Source of the DNA: Bacillota bacterium
GTDB taxonomy: Bacteria; Bacillota; UBA4882; UBA8346
Length of the DNA: 64,000 nt
Assembly (NCBI GenBank): GCA_029974635.1
Contig: JARKQY010000021.1
Location: forward strand, 19,798 to 83,797
Direction of reading: 5' to 3'
This document shows, one piece after another, positions 18,520-26,257 of this stretch (positions are counted from its first letter, which is position 1; each line of letters starts with the position of its first letter). The notes beneath the pieces were generated by a model. The model was not told where the DNA came from. It saw only the letters and a list, made by a program, of their open reading frames with translations, and made no database searches. Position numbers and translations under genes: made by a program.

Positions 18520-18636
18520 CTGGGATTCTGTGCAAGTAAACTTTTTTAAGGCCAAGAACCACAATATTTTGTATTAGGTAATATTACTATATACTAAATA
18601 TGCTTCGAAAGCCTATTACCCCGCACAGAATCCTAG
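18520..18636. mobile_element. 117-bp MITE-like element, copy A
   Basis: Terminal inverted repeats ctgggattctgtgc (18520-18533) and gcacagaatcctag (18623-18636) pair at 13 of 14 positions. The whole element matches the reverse complement of 57726-57841 along its length, including the inner blocks accacaatatttt and ttactatatacta. No coding capacity. It lies in the leader of the GH16-CBM gene. Confidence 0.7.
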
Positions 18637-18668
18637 TTAGCTTGAAAGAAAAAGGAGTGAATTTTGGG

Positions 18669-21344
18669 ATGAAGAAGTTTTTATGGGTATTGCTTATTGT
18701 TTCGTTAGTTCTTTCCGTTTCCGTATCATTAGTTGCCAAGGATGATGAATGGGAATTAGTATGGAAGGATGAATTTGAAGGCCCGAAGATCGATACTTCC
18801 AAATGGAATTTTATCGAAAAAGGGGATGGTTTCGGCAACAACGAGTTGCAGTTTTACACCGGCAGACCGGAAAATGCGTACATAGAAAATGGTTGCCTGA
18901 TCTTAAGGGCCATACCGGAAGATTATCAAGGAAATGAATATACCTCCGCCAAATTGACCACCCAAAATAAAGGAGATTGGACCTACGGCAGGTTTGAGAT
19001 CAAAGCCAAAATGCCTATTGGACAGGGGCTTTGGCCGGCCATCTGGATGATGCCCACCGATGAAAAAATGTATGGCGGTTGGCCCAATTGCGGCGAGATC
19101 GATATTATGGAGTATCTCGGCCATAAGCCTGATACCGTATATGGAACGGTTCATTATGGCATACCTCATTCCCAATCCCAGGGAGAGCCTTATATCTTGA
19201 CGAATGGCAAGAAATTTAGCGATGATTTTCATGTTTTCGGCCTGGAATGGCTGCCGGGGGAGATCCGCTGGCTAATTGACGGCAAAGTATATCAGACCCA
19301 GAAGTATTGGTATAGCCGTGCCCCCAAAGAAGCTACCGATTTTACCTACCCGGCGCCCTTTGACCGGAATTTTTACCTGCAATTGAACCTGGCGGTGGGC
19401 GGCAATTGGCCGGGCGATCCCGACGAAACCACCGTATTTCCGCAAACCATGGCCGTAGATTATGTCAGGGTATATAAGTATACCGGGAAACTTCCCGAGG
19501 TTGAAGATATAACTTATGTTGTGCCCGAAAGTTCCGCCGGTCCGAGAACACCCATCGGAATGGGCAATTACGTTTATAACGGCAGGTTTGATCAGGGTAA
19601 AAAACGCCTGGGTTATTGGGATTTAAGGGTCGCCAATGACGCCGCCGCTTCCATGGCGGTTGGAGTTACCCCTGAAGAGCGGGAATGCCGGATTACCATA
19701 AAAAAACCGGGTAAAGGGCCGGAATCGGTTCAACTGGTGCAGGAGCGGTTTCCCCTTGAAAATGATAACGAGTATACCTTAAAGTTTGACGCCCGGAGCA
19801 TCAAAAACCGGACGATTCAAGTTGCGCTCCGGAAATCGGGTTCGAAGAGTCCCACATATCTACTGGAAAATGTAACTCTAAATGCAACAATGAAGAGTTT
19901 TTCTTATAATCTTACCATGAAGGAACCGACGGATCACGGGGTTGAACTGCAGTTCAACGTAGGAGGCAACACCGATGATGTTATTTTGGATAATATCAGC
20001 TTCGTCAAGTATCGTAAGCCTATGACGGTTAATGGCTTTACCGTTATTAACGGTCCGGATTTCTATGAAATGGAAGGAGTCCAAGCTGAAAACTGCGCTG
20101 AAGGCGGTCAAAACGTGGGCTGGATCGACACCGGTGATTGGATGAAATATGATATCGACGTAAATCAAGCCGGAAATTATCTGGCCATGTTCAGGGTGGC
20201 CAGCCAACCCGGTGGATGGGCTTCCGCTCAATTGGATACTCAAACTCCAGAAACCATATTTTGGAAAGCGGATATAATGACCGGTGCCTGGCAAAATTGG
20301 ACCACTATATCGACCAATATTTACCTAACTAAAGGGACTCATTCGTTATTTTTCGCCGGGGATCGGGTGAATCTGCACTGGATAAAATTAACTCCGAACC
20401 TGCTCAAGAACGGTACTTTCGATAAAAATACCGATACCTGGGGGAGTTTGGCCGCGGCTGCGGAAGGCGTGAAACAAACGCTAACTGCGGAACAAGGAAA
20501 GCTAAAAATCGATCTTAGTTCCGATGGGAATCAGTCTTCAGCTGCACAGGTATTTCAGGGAAATCTTAAGATTGAAAAGGGAAAAAATTACCGGGTCAGC
20601 TTCGACGCCAGTTCTTCCGTTTCTCGGGAGATCCAGGTTCTGGTCGAACAAAGCGGCGGGAATCGTGTAAAGTACGCGGAGGTTAAGACAATTCAACTCA
20701 CTCCGGAGACAAAACCATACTCCCTGGAGTTCTCGATGACGGCGGAAACTGACTCCGCGGCCCGTCTGCTGTTTGCCCTGGGGAAAATGAATACCAAGGT
20801 GGGGGCCAAACATACCATATATATTGATAACGTATGTTTAGGCCAGATTGACGCAGTAACGGAAAAGCCTGCAAAACCCGTTGAAGTTGTTGCCGTTGAT
20901 CAGATTAAAGGCGGAACATTTGATAGCGATGATTATGATTGGCTATTCTGGACAGGAGCATCGGCATTCAATATAGTTGAGAAAGGTGAAGCCAAAATAG
21001 TCATCAATCATGCCGGCAATGAAACCTGGAGTGTTCAATATGTCCAGGAGGACTTGCAGTTGGTCAAAGGACAGACTTACGTCATCAAATTTGACGCTCG
21101 CTCAACGATTGCCCGTGATATTCAAGTAATCATGGAGTTTAACGGCGCTCCGTATACTAAGTATTTCGGCCCCAAGGCTGTCAGTCTGACAACCAAGATG
21201 AATACTTATACCTATGAGTTCACCATGGACGCCGCAACCGATTTCAAAGCGCATCTGGTATTTGCCCTGGGTAAGGTTGGAAATACACCCAGTTCGTCTC
21301 ATAACGTGTTTATTGACAATGTAAGTTTAACGCTGAAAAAATAA
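18669..21344 (+). CDS. Secreted GH16 endo-beta-1,3-glucanase with CBM4-like/CBM6/CBM4-like/CBM4-like modules
   Basis: An 891-residue laminarinase-type enzyme. Order: signal peptide (1 to about 23), GH16 beta-jelly-roll (about 24-272) with WPNCGEIDIMEY giving nucleophile Glu143, Asp145 and acid/base Glu148, a CBM4-like module (about 290-440, NGRFDQGKKR...ILDNISF), a CBM6 (about 450-570, YEMEGVQAENCAEGGQNVGWIDTGDWMKY shortened to ID.GDW.KY hallmark), then two more CBM4-like modules (about 575-715 and 730-891). ATG 18669 starts a good signal peptide and has AAAGGAGTGA upstream; the frame is open back to 18600, but that part is repeat DNA. The multiple glucan-binding modules suggest action on insoluble beta-1,3-glucan. 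Ends with a strong terminator. Confidence 0.92.
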   Translation: MKKFLWVLLIVSLVLSVSVSLVAKDDEWELVWKDEFEGPKIDTSKWNFIEKGDGFGNNELQFYTGRPENAYIENGCLILRAIPEDYQGNEYTSAKLTTQNKGDWTYGRFEIKAKMPIGQGLWPAIWMMPTDEKMYGGWPNCGEIDIMEYLGHKPDTVYGTVHYGIPHSQSQGEPYILTNGKKFSDDFHVFGLEWLPGEIRWLIDGKVYQTQKYWYSRAPKEATDFTYPAPFDRNFYLQLNLAVGGNWPGDPDETTVFPQTMAVDYVRVYKYTGKLPEVEDITYVVPESSAGPRTPIGMGNYVYNGRFDQGKKRLGYWDLRVANDAAASMAVGVTPEERECRITIKKPGKGPESVQLVQERFPLENDNEYTLKFDARSIKNRTIQVALRKSGSKSPTYLLENVTLNATMKSFSYNLTMKEPTDHGVELQFNVGGNTDDVILDNISFVKYRKPMTVNGFTVINGPDFYEMEGVQAENCAEGGQNVGWIDTGDWMKYDIDVNQAGNYLAMFRVASQPGGWASAQLDTQTPETIFWKADIMTGAWQNWTTISTNIYLTKGTHSLFFAGDRVNLHWIKLTPNLLKNGTFDKNTDTWGSLAAAAEGVKQTLTAEQGKLKIDLSSDGNQSSAAQVFQGNLKIEKGKNYRVSFDASSSVSREIQVLVEQSGGNRVKYAEVKTIQLTPETKPYSLEFSMTAETDSAARLLFALGKMNTKVGAKHTIYIDNVCLGQIDAVTEKPAKPVEVVAVDQIKGGTFDSDDYDWLFWTGASAFNIVEKGEAKIVINHAGNETWSVQYVQEDLQLVKGQTYVIKFDARSTIARDIQVIMEFNGAPYTKYFGPKAVSLTTKMNTYTYEFTMDAATDFKAHLVFALGKVGNTPSSSHNVFIDNVSLTLKK

Positions 21345-21356
21345 TTTAGGCTTGTT

Positions 21357-21392
21357 AAACCTGTAGTCCGGCGAAAGCCGGACTACAGGTTT
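21357..21392 (+). terminator. Strong hairpin terminator
   Basis: Perfect 16-bp stem (aaacctgtagtccggc and its complement) with a GAAA tetraloop; only a weak T-run follows (ttggatttt). Confidence 0.7.
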
Positions 21393-21489
21393 GGATTTTG
21401 TGTAATCGTTATTTTCTTGTCAATGGATTAATAGGCACCATTGAAATACGGATTTTCAATCAAAAAAAAATTTTTATGGCAGTTTTATA

Positions 21490-21561
21490 TCGTTAACATT
21501 AACGAAAATTATTCCTATGAAAGTCAAATGGATTGCTTTTGAATTGTGTAAACGTTATAAT
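21490..21561 (+). promoter_or_regulatory. Promoter with two LacI-type operators
   Basis: TTGCTT (21533-21538), 17-base spacer, TATAAT (21556-21561). GTAAACGTTA (21548-21557) overlaps the -10 box, and a palindrome tcgttaa-ca-ttaacga (21490-21505) lies just upstream of the -35 box. This is the layout expected for repression by a LacI-family protein. The remaining 21393-21489 and 21562-21676 show nothing else recognisable. Confidence 0.55.
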
Positions 21562-21676
21562 AAATGGTAAAGTAGTTGGTTTCAATTTTTGAAAGGGGGG
21601 AACCGGGAGTTTACAGAATTTTAGAAGCGAACTTAATGAAAAATTTTGAAAGAAAAATTGAAAGGGGAGTCTCGCG

Positions 21677-22219
21677 TTGTTGAAAAAAATCTTTACGTTA
21701 TTGGCAATCATTGCTTTGGTTGTAGTACCGGTTTGTTCCGCGGCTGAAATAGCCGAGAGCGAACAGGTTAAGAACGGAACGTTCGATACTAATTATGCTC
21801 CTTGGGATTTTATGATCGAGGCCGGTGGCGATGCCAATGCATCCGTTGTGAATGGTGAGTTAAAAATCCATGTGGCGAGTATTGGAAAGGAATACTGGAG
21901 TGTCCGGATCACCCACGAGAAGATCCAGTATGTAAAAGGGCAGACTTATGTTGTCAAGTTTGACGCCCGTTCTACAACACCCGGAACGATTGCTTTAGTG
22001 GCCGAAGCCAATTTTGAACCCTGGAACAACACTTATCTCAGGGTGCTAGATGTCGCGCTCACCGATAAGATGGCTACCTATACTTATGAATTTACCATGA
22101 AAAATCCGCGTGACAACAGAGCCCGTCTGGTGTTTTGCTTTGGAAAATGCGATGAAAATAGTCCCAAGGGAGAACATGATATCTATCTGGATAATATCAG
22201 CTTAACAGTGAAAAAGTAA
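21677..22219 (+). CDS. Secreted single-module CBM4-like protein
   Basis: A 180-residue exported protein: signal peptide (MLKKIFTLLAIIALVVVPVCSA) plus one CBM4/9-like beta-sandwich beginning VKNGTFDTNYAPWDF, with YVVKFDARSTTPGTI in the middle and DIYLDNISLTVKK at the end. It has no catalytic domain. The same module is fused to the chitinase and GH16 enzyme upstream. It could bind glucan or chitin as a free scaffold, surface attachment or sensing protein. The start is TTG at 21677 (or the adjacent TTG 21680) behind AAAGGGGAG. Confidence 0.75.
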   Translation: MLKKIFTLLAIIALVVVPVCSAAEIAESEQVKNGTFDTNYAPWDFMIEAGGDANASVVNGELKIHVASIGKEYWSVRITHEKIQYVKGQTYVVKFDARSTTPGTIALVAEANFEPWNNTYLRVLDVALTDKMATYTYEFTMKNPRDNRARLVFCFGKCDENSPKGEHDIYLDNISLTVKK

Positions 22220-22468
22220 TTCCGTCTCAAATCATTATTAAAGCCTGCTGCCACTTTGGCCTGCAGGTTTTTAAATTTACATTTGATTATATGTTTGCGT
22301 TTTCCATTTTTTCAACCATTAATTCCAAAAAAAGAAGAAGTTGTTTTTTCAAATAAAAATAGATATAATAGAAAAGAGAGCTTTTCATCTTGTAATAAGG
22401 AGGGATTGGTTGATTCTTTTGGTTACACTAACATTTCCAGATTAATCAAATTTAAGGGGGAGATTTAT

Positions 22469-22990
22469 TTGGGCAAGAAAGTTTTAGGATTGTTGATTTT
22501 GGCTATTTGCACCATGTTCTTAGTAATGCCGATTCATGCTGAAGAGCTCATTCAAAACGGTACTTTTGATGAAAATACTGATAACTGGGTACATTGGGCA
22601 GGTGGCGGCGGGGATGTTTCTATAGCGGCGGAAAACGGTGAAGCGAGACTAAAAATCAACAATACGGGTAATGAAGTCTGGACTGTTCAGTTCAGACAGA
22701 ATATCTCAATAGTTGCCGGCACTACCTATGTTATTAAATTTGATGCCCGTTCAACCACTCCCAGAACCATTCGTTTTATGCTGGAAAGAAGCGGGGGAGC
22801 CCAGCCTTATCCAGTCTACTATGGTCCTGTAGATGTAGACTTAACAACCGAAATGGCAACCTATACTTTCGAGGGCACTGTAGAAATCACCGAACCCAAT
22901 GCTCATCTCATTTTTTGTCTTGGCAAAGTAGGTAGAATCGGTAGAGTACATACGGTTTACTTAGACAATGTCAGTATAACTACGAAATAA
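22469..22990 (+). CDS. Second secreted single-module CBM4-like protein
   Basis: A 173-residue paralogue of the preceding gene: signal peptide (about 1-24, ending IHA), then LIQNGTFDENTDNW, YVIKFDARSTTPRTI and VYLDNVSITTK. No enzyme domain. Start is TTG 22469, with AAGGGGGAGA upstream and a proper signal peptide directly after; the open frame upstream to 22256 has no such features. The two proteins side by side suggest that free CBM proteins matter to this system rather than being enzyme fragments. Confidence 0.72.
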   Translation: MGKKVLGLLILAICTMFLVMPIHAEELIQNGTFDENTDNWVHWAGGGGDVSIAAENGEARLKINNTGNEVWTVQFRQNISIVAGTTYVIKFDARSTTPRTIRFMLERSGGAQPYPVYYGPVDVDLTTEMATYTFEGTVEITEPNAHLIFCLGKVGRIGRVHTVYLDNVSITTK

Positions 22991-23116
22991 GTATTTTGTT
23001 TTTATTGATTGTATTAGTTGAAATAAGTTTTGCATAAATATCAAAGCCTGATATTATTCGGCTTAATAATATTAGTGGTTATTCGCGCAATTAGCGATTA
23101 ATAGAAAGATTTAGAA

Positions 23117-23149
23117 ACCACGAATGGCCGCTAATGGCCACGAATAAAG
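23117..23149. repeat. CACGAATGG-type interspersed repeat
   Basis: accacgaatggccgctaatg followed by gccacgaataaag. Short tandem arrays of this kind (CACGAATGG.CACGAAT) occur between genes in many unrelated bacteria. Nothing else is recognised between 22991 and 23186. Confidence 0.5.
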
Positions 23150-23186
23150 TTCAATTATTTAATTTAACTATCATAACAGTTAATCG

Positions 23187-23216
23187 CCTGCGGTCAGAAT
23201 TGACAGCAGGTTTTTT
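23187..23216 (+). terminator. Intrinsic terminator
   Basis: Stem cctgcggtca / tgacagcagg (one bulge) with a short loop and six T residues. Confidence 0.75.
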
Positions 23217-23353
23217 ATGCAATTTCAAATACAAAATCATACACTTTAAAGTGTAGCTAGCACGAGACCCTTGTGATTAAAATAAAAACTGAAATGATGG
23301 AGCCTCATATCATAACCATATTATTAATTATCCCGGAGCGCTCACGGTTTTAT

Positions 23354-23404
23354 TTGACAACACTTTGGTGGTATAATATAATAAACTTATAAAAACGTTT
23401 ACAT
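23354..23404 (+). promoter_or_regulatory. Promoter and autoregulatory operator of the LacI gene
   Basis: TTGACA (23354-23359), 17-base spacer, TATAAT (23377-23382), then taaaaacgtttaca at about 23390-23403, a LacI-type operator near +1. ATG 23417 follows, so the regulator probably represses itself. The same arrangement is present upstream of the secreted GH81 gene (60127-60183). Confidence 0.65.
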
Positions 23405-23416
23405 TGAGGGGTCCAA

Positions 23417-24427
23417 ATGGCGCTTACCATTAAAGACGTGGCAAAAAAGGCCGGGGTATCCATCGCCACTGTTTCCAGAGTGTTGAACAACAAGGATCGG
23501 GTGAAGGATGAAACCCGGGAAAAAATTATGGCCATTGTTAATGAAATGAATTATGTCACCAATTTTTCCGCCAAAACGTTGCGCCAGAATAAATCGAATG
23601 TTATCGGAGTCATTGTGCAAGGGGTATCCATTTCATTTTACGCGGAAATTGTCAAAGGAATTGAAAATAAGGCCAATGAATACGATCTCAGGTTAATCGT
23701 CTGTGATTCCGAGAATAGTGTTGAAAAAGAAAAAGATTTTGTAAGATTTTTATATGATCGCAGTGTCGACGGTATGATATTTATTGTTCCCCAAATGCCC
23801 TCTGAAGATATTGTCAAGATACATCAAGATAACTATCCCATCGTAGTCTTTGGCAGCAACATGCAAGAATATAATATTCCTTCCATTACCGTTGATAACC
23901 GGCTGGGGGCCATTCTGGCCGTCCGGCATTTATATTCCCACGGTTTCACAAAAATCGCTTTCATTGGCAGTATCGAAGATGAACATAATAGCGACCGCCG
24001 TGAAAGATTGCAAGGCTACCGGGATGCTTTGAAGGAGTGTCAACTCGAGCTATTACCCGAATACATTGAAAACGGGTTGTATTACGAAGAGACCGCCAGT
24101 GGGGCTTTTATCCGTCTGATGAAACTTCCCAACCCGCCGGATGCCGTCTTTTGTGGTAACGACGAAATGGCTTTGGGAGTGCTCAAAACTGCCAAGAAGA
24201 TGGGCATTAGCATACCCGAACAAATTGGCTTGGTGGGATTTGATAACATTCGGATCTGCCAATATACCAGCCCGGCATTGACCACTATCAATCAGCCAAC
24301 CCATAATATCGGTGTTTTGTGTTGTGAAAAGTTGATATACAGTCTCAATGACAAAGGAAAGGATGCTAAGTATACCAATTTGGTTTTACAGCCGGAGTTA
24401 ATTATCCGTGAATCGTGTGGTTGTTGA
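23417..24427 (+). CDS. LacI-family transcriptional repressor (standard length)
   Basis: A 336-residue regulator: N-terminal helix-turn-helix and hinge (TIKDVAKKAGVSIATVSRVLNN, residues 3-24 in part), and a periplasmic-binding-protein-like effector domain (about 60-330) ending RESCGC. It is the only one of the four LacI proteins here without a C-terminal extension; the extended ones have this same RESCGC and then continue. Likely ligand: a beta-glucan oligosaccharide, from gene context only. It sits upstream of the cytoplasmic GH30 gene, whose leader carries a perfect LacI-type palindrome. Confidence 0.92.
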   Translation: MALTIKDVAKKAGVSIATVSRVLNNKDRVKDETREKIMAIVNEMNYVTNFSAKTLRQNKSNVIGVIVQGVSISFYAEIVKGIENKANEYDLRLIVCDSENSVEKEKDFVRFLYDRSVDGMIFIVPQMPSEDIVKIHQDNYPIVVFGSNMQEYNIPSITVDNRLGAILAVRHLYSHGFTKIAFIGSIEDEHNSDRRERLQGYRDALKECQLELLPEYIENGLYYEETASGAFIRLMKLPNPPDAVFCGNDEMALGVLKTAKKMGISIPEQIGLVGFDNIRICQYTSPALTTINQPTHNIGVLCCEKLIYSLNDKGKDAKYTNLVLQPELIIRESCGC

Positions 24428-24599
24428 ATTTAATCAGCTTAATTAATGTATTGACGTTTTATGAAATATACCTTAATATTAATGAGTAAGTAAATTATTC
24501 CAAAAACAAGCTAATTTATAACTTTGGAGAGTTAGCGGAGAAAATAATTGGTTTATGGTTATTTAAAAACGATTTTATACATAATTTAAAACATATTGC

Positions 24600-24613
24600 T
24601 GTTGACGTCAACA
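24600..24613. promoter_or_regulatory. 14-bp palindromic operator before GH30
   Basis: TGTTGACGTCAACA is a perfect palindrome 53 bases before ATG 24666. It differs from the aaaCGttt sites but has the same centre CG and size, so it could bind the adjacent LacI protein. Confidence 0.5.
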
Positions 24614-24665
24614 ATTTATGCAATGTCATAAATTCAAATCTAATATTAATAAAAAGGGGTACATC

Positions 24666-26024
24666 ATGGCTAGCAATGAATCGAGGAACAAGATTAAAGT
24701 AGTTCAGACAGCAAAGGAAACCGGAGATAAATTAACCCCGAAGCCGGATCTGCAGTTTCAGGTTGGTCCATCCGGAAAAACAACGGTTATTGAAATCAAT
24801 AACCAAAAAAAGTATCAGGAAATATTAGGTTTTGGAGGAGCCTTTACGGAAGCTACCGCATTCACGATTGCCAAGATGAGCCCGGAAAAACAGGCCGAAA
24901 TGATGAATGCCTATTTTCATCCTGAACAGGGTTTGAAGTATTCGTTATGCCGCACTCATATGAATAGTTGCGATTTTAGTTTGGGTAATTATTCATGTGA
25001 TCCGGTTCCGGGGGATGTTGAACTGAAATTTTTTAATATTGACAGGGACAAACAATATCTCATCCCCATGATTAAAGAAGCCAATAAAATCAAGGGGACA
25101 CCGCTGGATATCTTTATTTCCCCCTGGAGTCCTCCCGGCTGGATGAAAACTAATCACCAAATGAATCACGGCGGGAAATTACGGGAGGAATACCGGTCCA
25201 CGTGGGCGGCTTTCTTTGTTAAATTTATAAAATCTTATGAAGCGGAGGGCATTCCGATTTGGGGACTATCGGTGCAAAACGAGCCGGATGCGACCCAGAC
25301 TTGGGATTCGTGCCGTTACACCGCCGAGGAGGAAAGGGATTTTATCAAGGAGCACCTGGGCCCCATATTAAAACGGGAAGATCTGGCTTCTAAAAAAATC
25401 ATAGCCTGGGACCATAACCGGGATTTGCTATATGACCGGGCAAAGACTATTTTATCAGATAAACAGGCTGCTGAGTATGTTTGGGGAATGGGATTTCATT
25501 GGTATTCCGGAGAACAGTTCGATAATGTGGCCAAGACCCATGATATGTTTTCTGACAAAGCGCTTATATTTACCGAAGGTTGCTGGGAAGGCGGCGTAAA
25601 ACTACACCAGTGGGATCGCGGCGAGCGTTACGGACACCATATAATTGGTGACCTGAATCACTGGACCAACGCCTGGGTGGATTGGAACATGGTTTTGGAT
25701 CATACCGGCGGCCCGAATCATGCGGGCAATTTCTGCGACGCTCCCATAATCGCCGACCCAAATATAGATACGGTTTATTATCAAACTTCATTTTACTATA
25801 TCGGACATTTTAGTAAGTTTATTATGCCGGGAGCGCGGCGCATCGATAGCCATTCCAATGATCGTCACCTGGAAACCACCGCCTTTGAAAATCCGGATGG
25901 CAGTATTGTGGTGGTAGTATTAAACTGTTCCGATAAGCATCATGAATTTCAGTTGAAAATGGATCAAAAAATCGTTGATTTATCCAGTTTGCCCCATTCC
26001 ATTGCAACTTACATAATTTCGTGA
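24666..26024 (+). CDS. GH30 glucosylceramidase-like / beta-glucanase, cytoplasmic
   Basis: A 452-residue GH30 enzyme. Visible: EILGFGGAFTEATAF at the start of the barrel, SPWSPPGWMK, acid/base Glu in SVQNEPDATQTWDSC, and nucleophile Glu in IFTEGCWEGG, followed by the C-terminal beta-sandwich side domain ending ATYIIS. No signal peptide, so it should act on imported oligosaccharides. Members of this branch cleave beta-1,6- or beta-1,3-glucosidic links; beta-1,6 branches of laminarin-type glucans are the likely target (inference). ATG 24666 is preceded by AAAAAGGGG; upstream in-frame codons precede the operator and are unlikely to be translated. Confidence 0.88.
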   Translation: MASNESRNKIKVVQTAKETGDKLTPKPDLQFQVGPSGKTTVIEINNQKKYQEILGFGGAFTEATAFTIAKMSPEKQAEMMNAYFHPEQGLKYSLCRTHMNSCDFSLGNYSCDPVPGDVELKFFNIDRDKQYLIPMIKEANKIKGTPLDIFISPWSPPGWMKTNHQMNHGGKLREEYRSTWAAFFVKFIKSYEAEGIPIWGLSVQNEPDATQTWDSCRYTAEEERDFIKEHLGPILKREDLASKKIIAWDHNRDLLYDRAKTILSDKQAAEYVWGMGFHWYSGEQFDNVAKTHDMFSDKALIFTEGCWEGGVKLHQWDRGERYGHHIIGDLNHWTNAWVDWNMVLDHTGGPNHAGNFCDAPIIADPNIDTVYYQTSFYYIGHFSKFIMPGARRIDSHSNDRHLETTAFENPDGSIVVVVLNCSDKHHEFQLKMDQKIVDLSSLPHSIATYIIS

Positions 26025-26041
26025 ATCAAGGTTGCATGTCT

Positions 26042-26150
26042 AGTATGGCGTTTTCTACATAACTATTATGAAAAATTAACCAAGATGAACGCCATACTTT
26101 GGTAGAACGTTCATTCTGAATTGTAACGTTATTTTAGAGAACGTTCTACT
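26042..26150 (+). promoter_or_regulatory. Double-hairpin element, copy 2
   Basis: Hairpin 1: agtatggcgttt (26042-26053) with gaacgccatact (26087-26098). Hairpin 2: gtagaacgttc (26102-26112) with gaacgttctac (26139-26149). Compared with copy 1 at 16303-16388, an A-T pair has become G-C in each stem, and the hairpin 2 loop (attctga.ttgtaa.gttattt) is conserved. It lies between the GH30 and GH81 genes, about 110 bases before the GH81 start. Confidence 0.6.
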
Positions 26151-26257
26151 AGAACTTAAACATTTGGATAAGATATTCTTTAATTAGGATGGATTAAACC
26201 GTCCTAATTTTGCATATCAAGGCTTTAGGGATAGAAGAAGGAGCATTCTTAGAAACC

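Noticed and set aside
18600..18668. Upstream extension of the GH16-CBM gene to 18600
   Set aside because: The extra residues are encoded by the MITE-like repeat and would mask the signal peptide.
22256..22468. Upstream extension of the second CBM4-like gene
   Set aside because: No ribosome site; the signal peptide starts at TTG 22469 behind AAGGGGGAGA.
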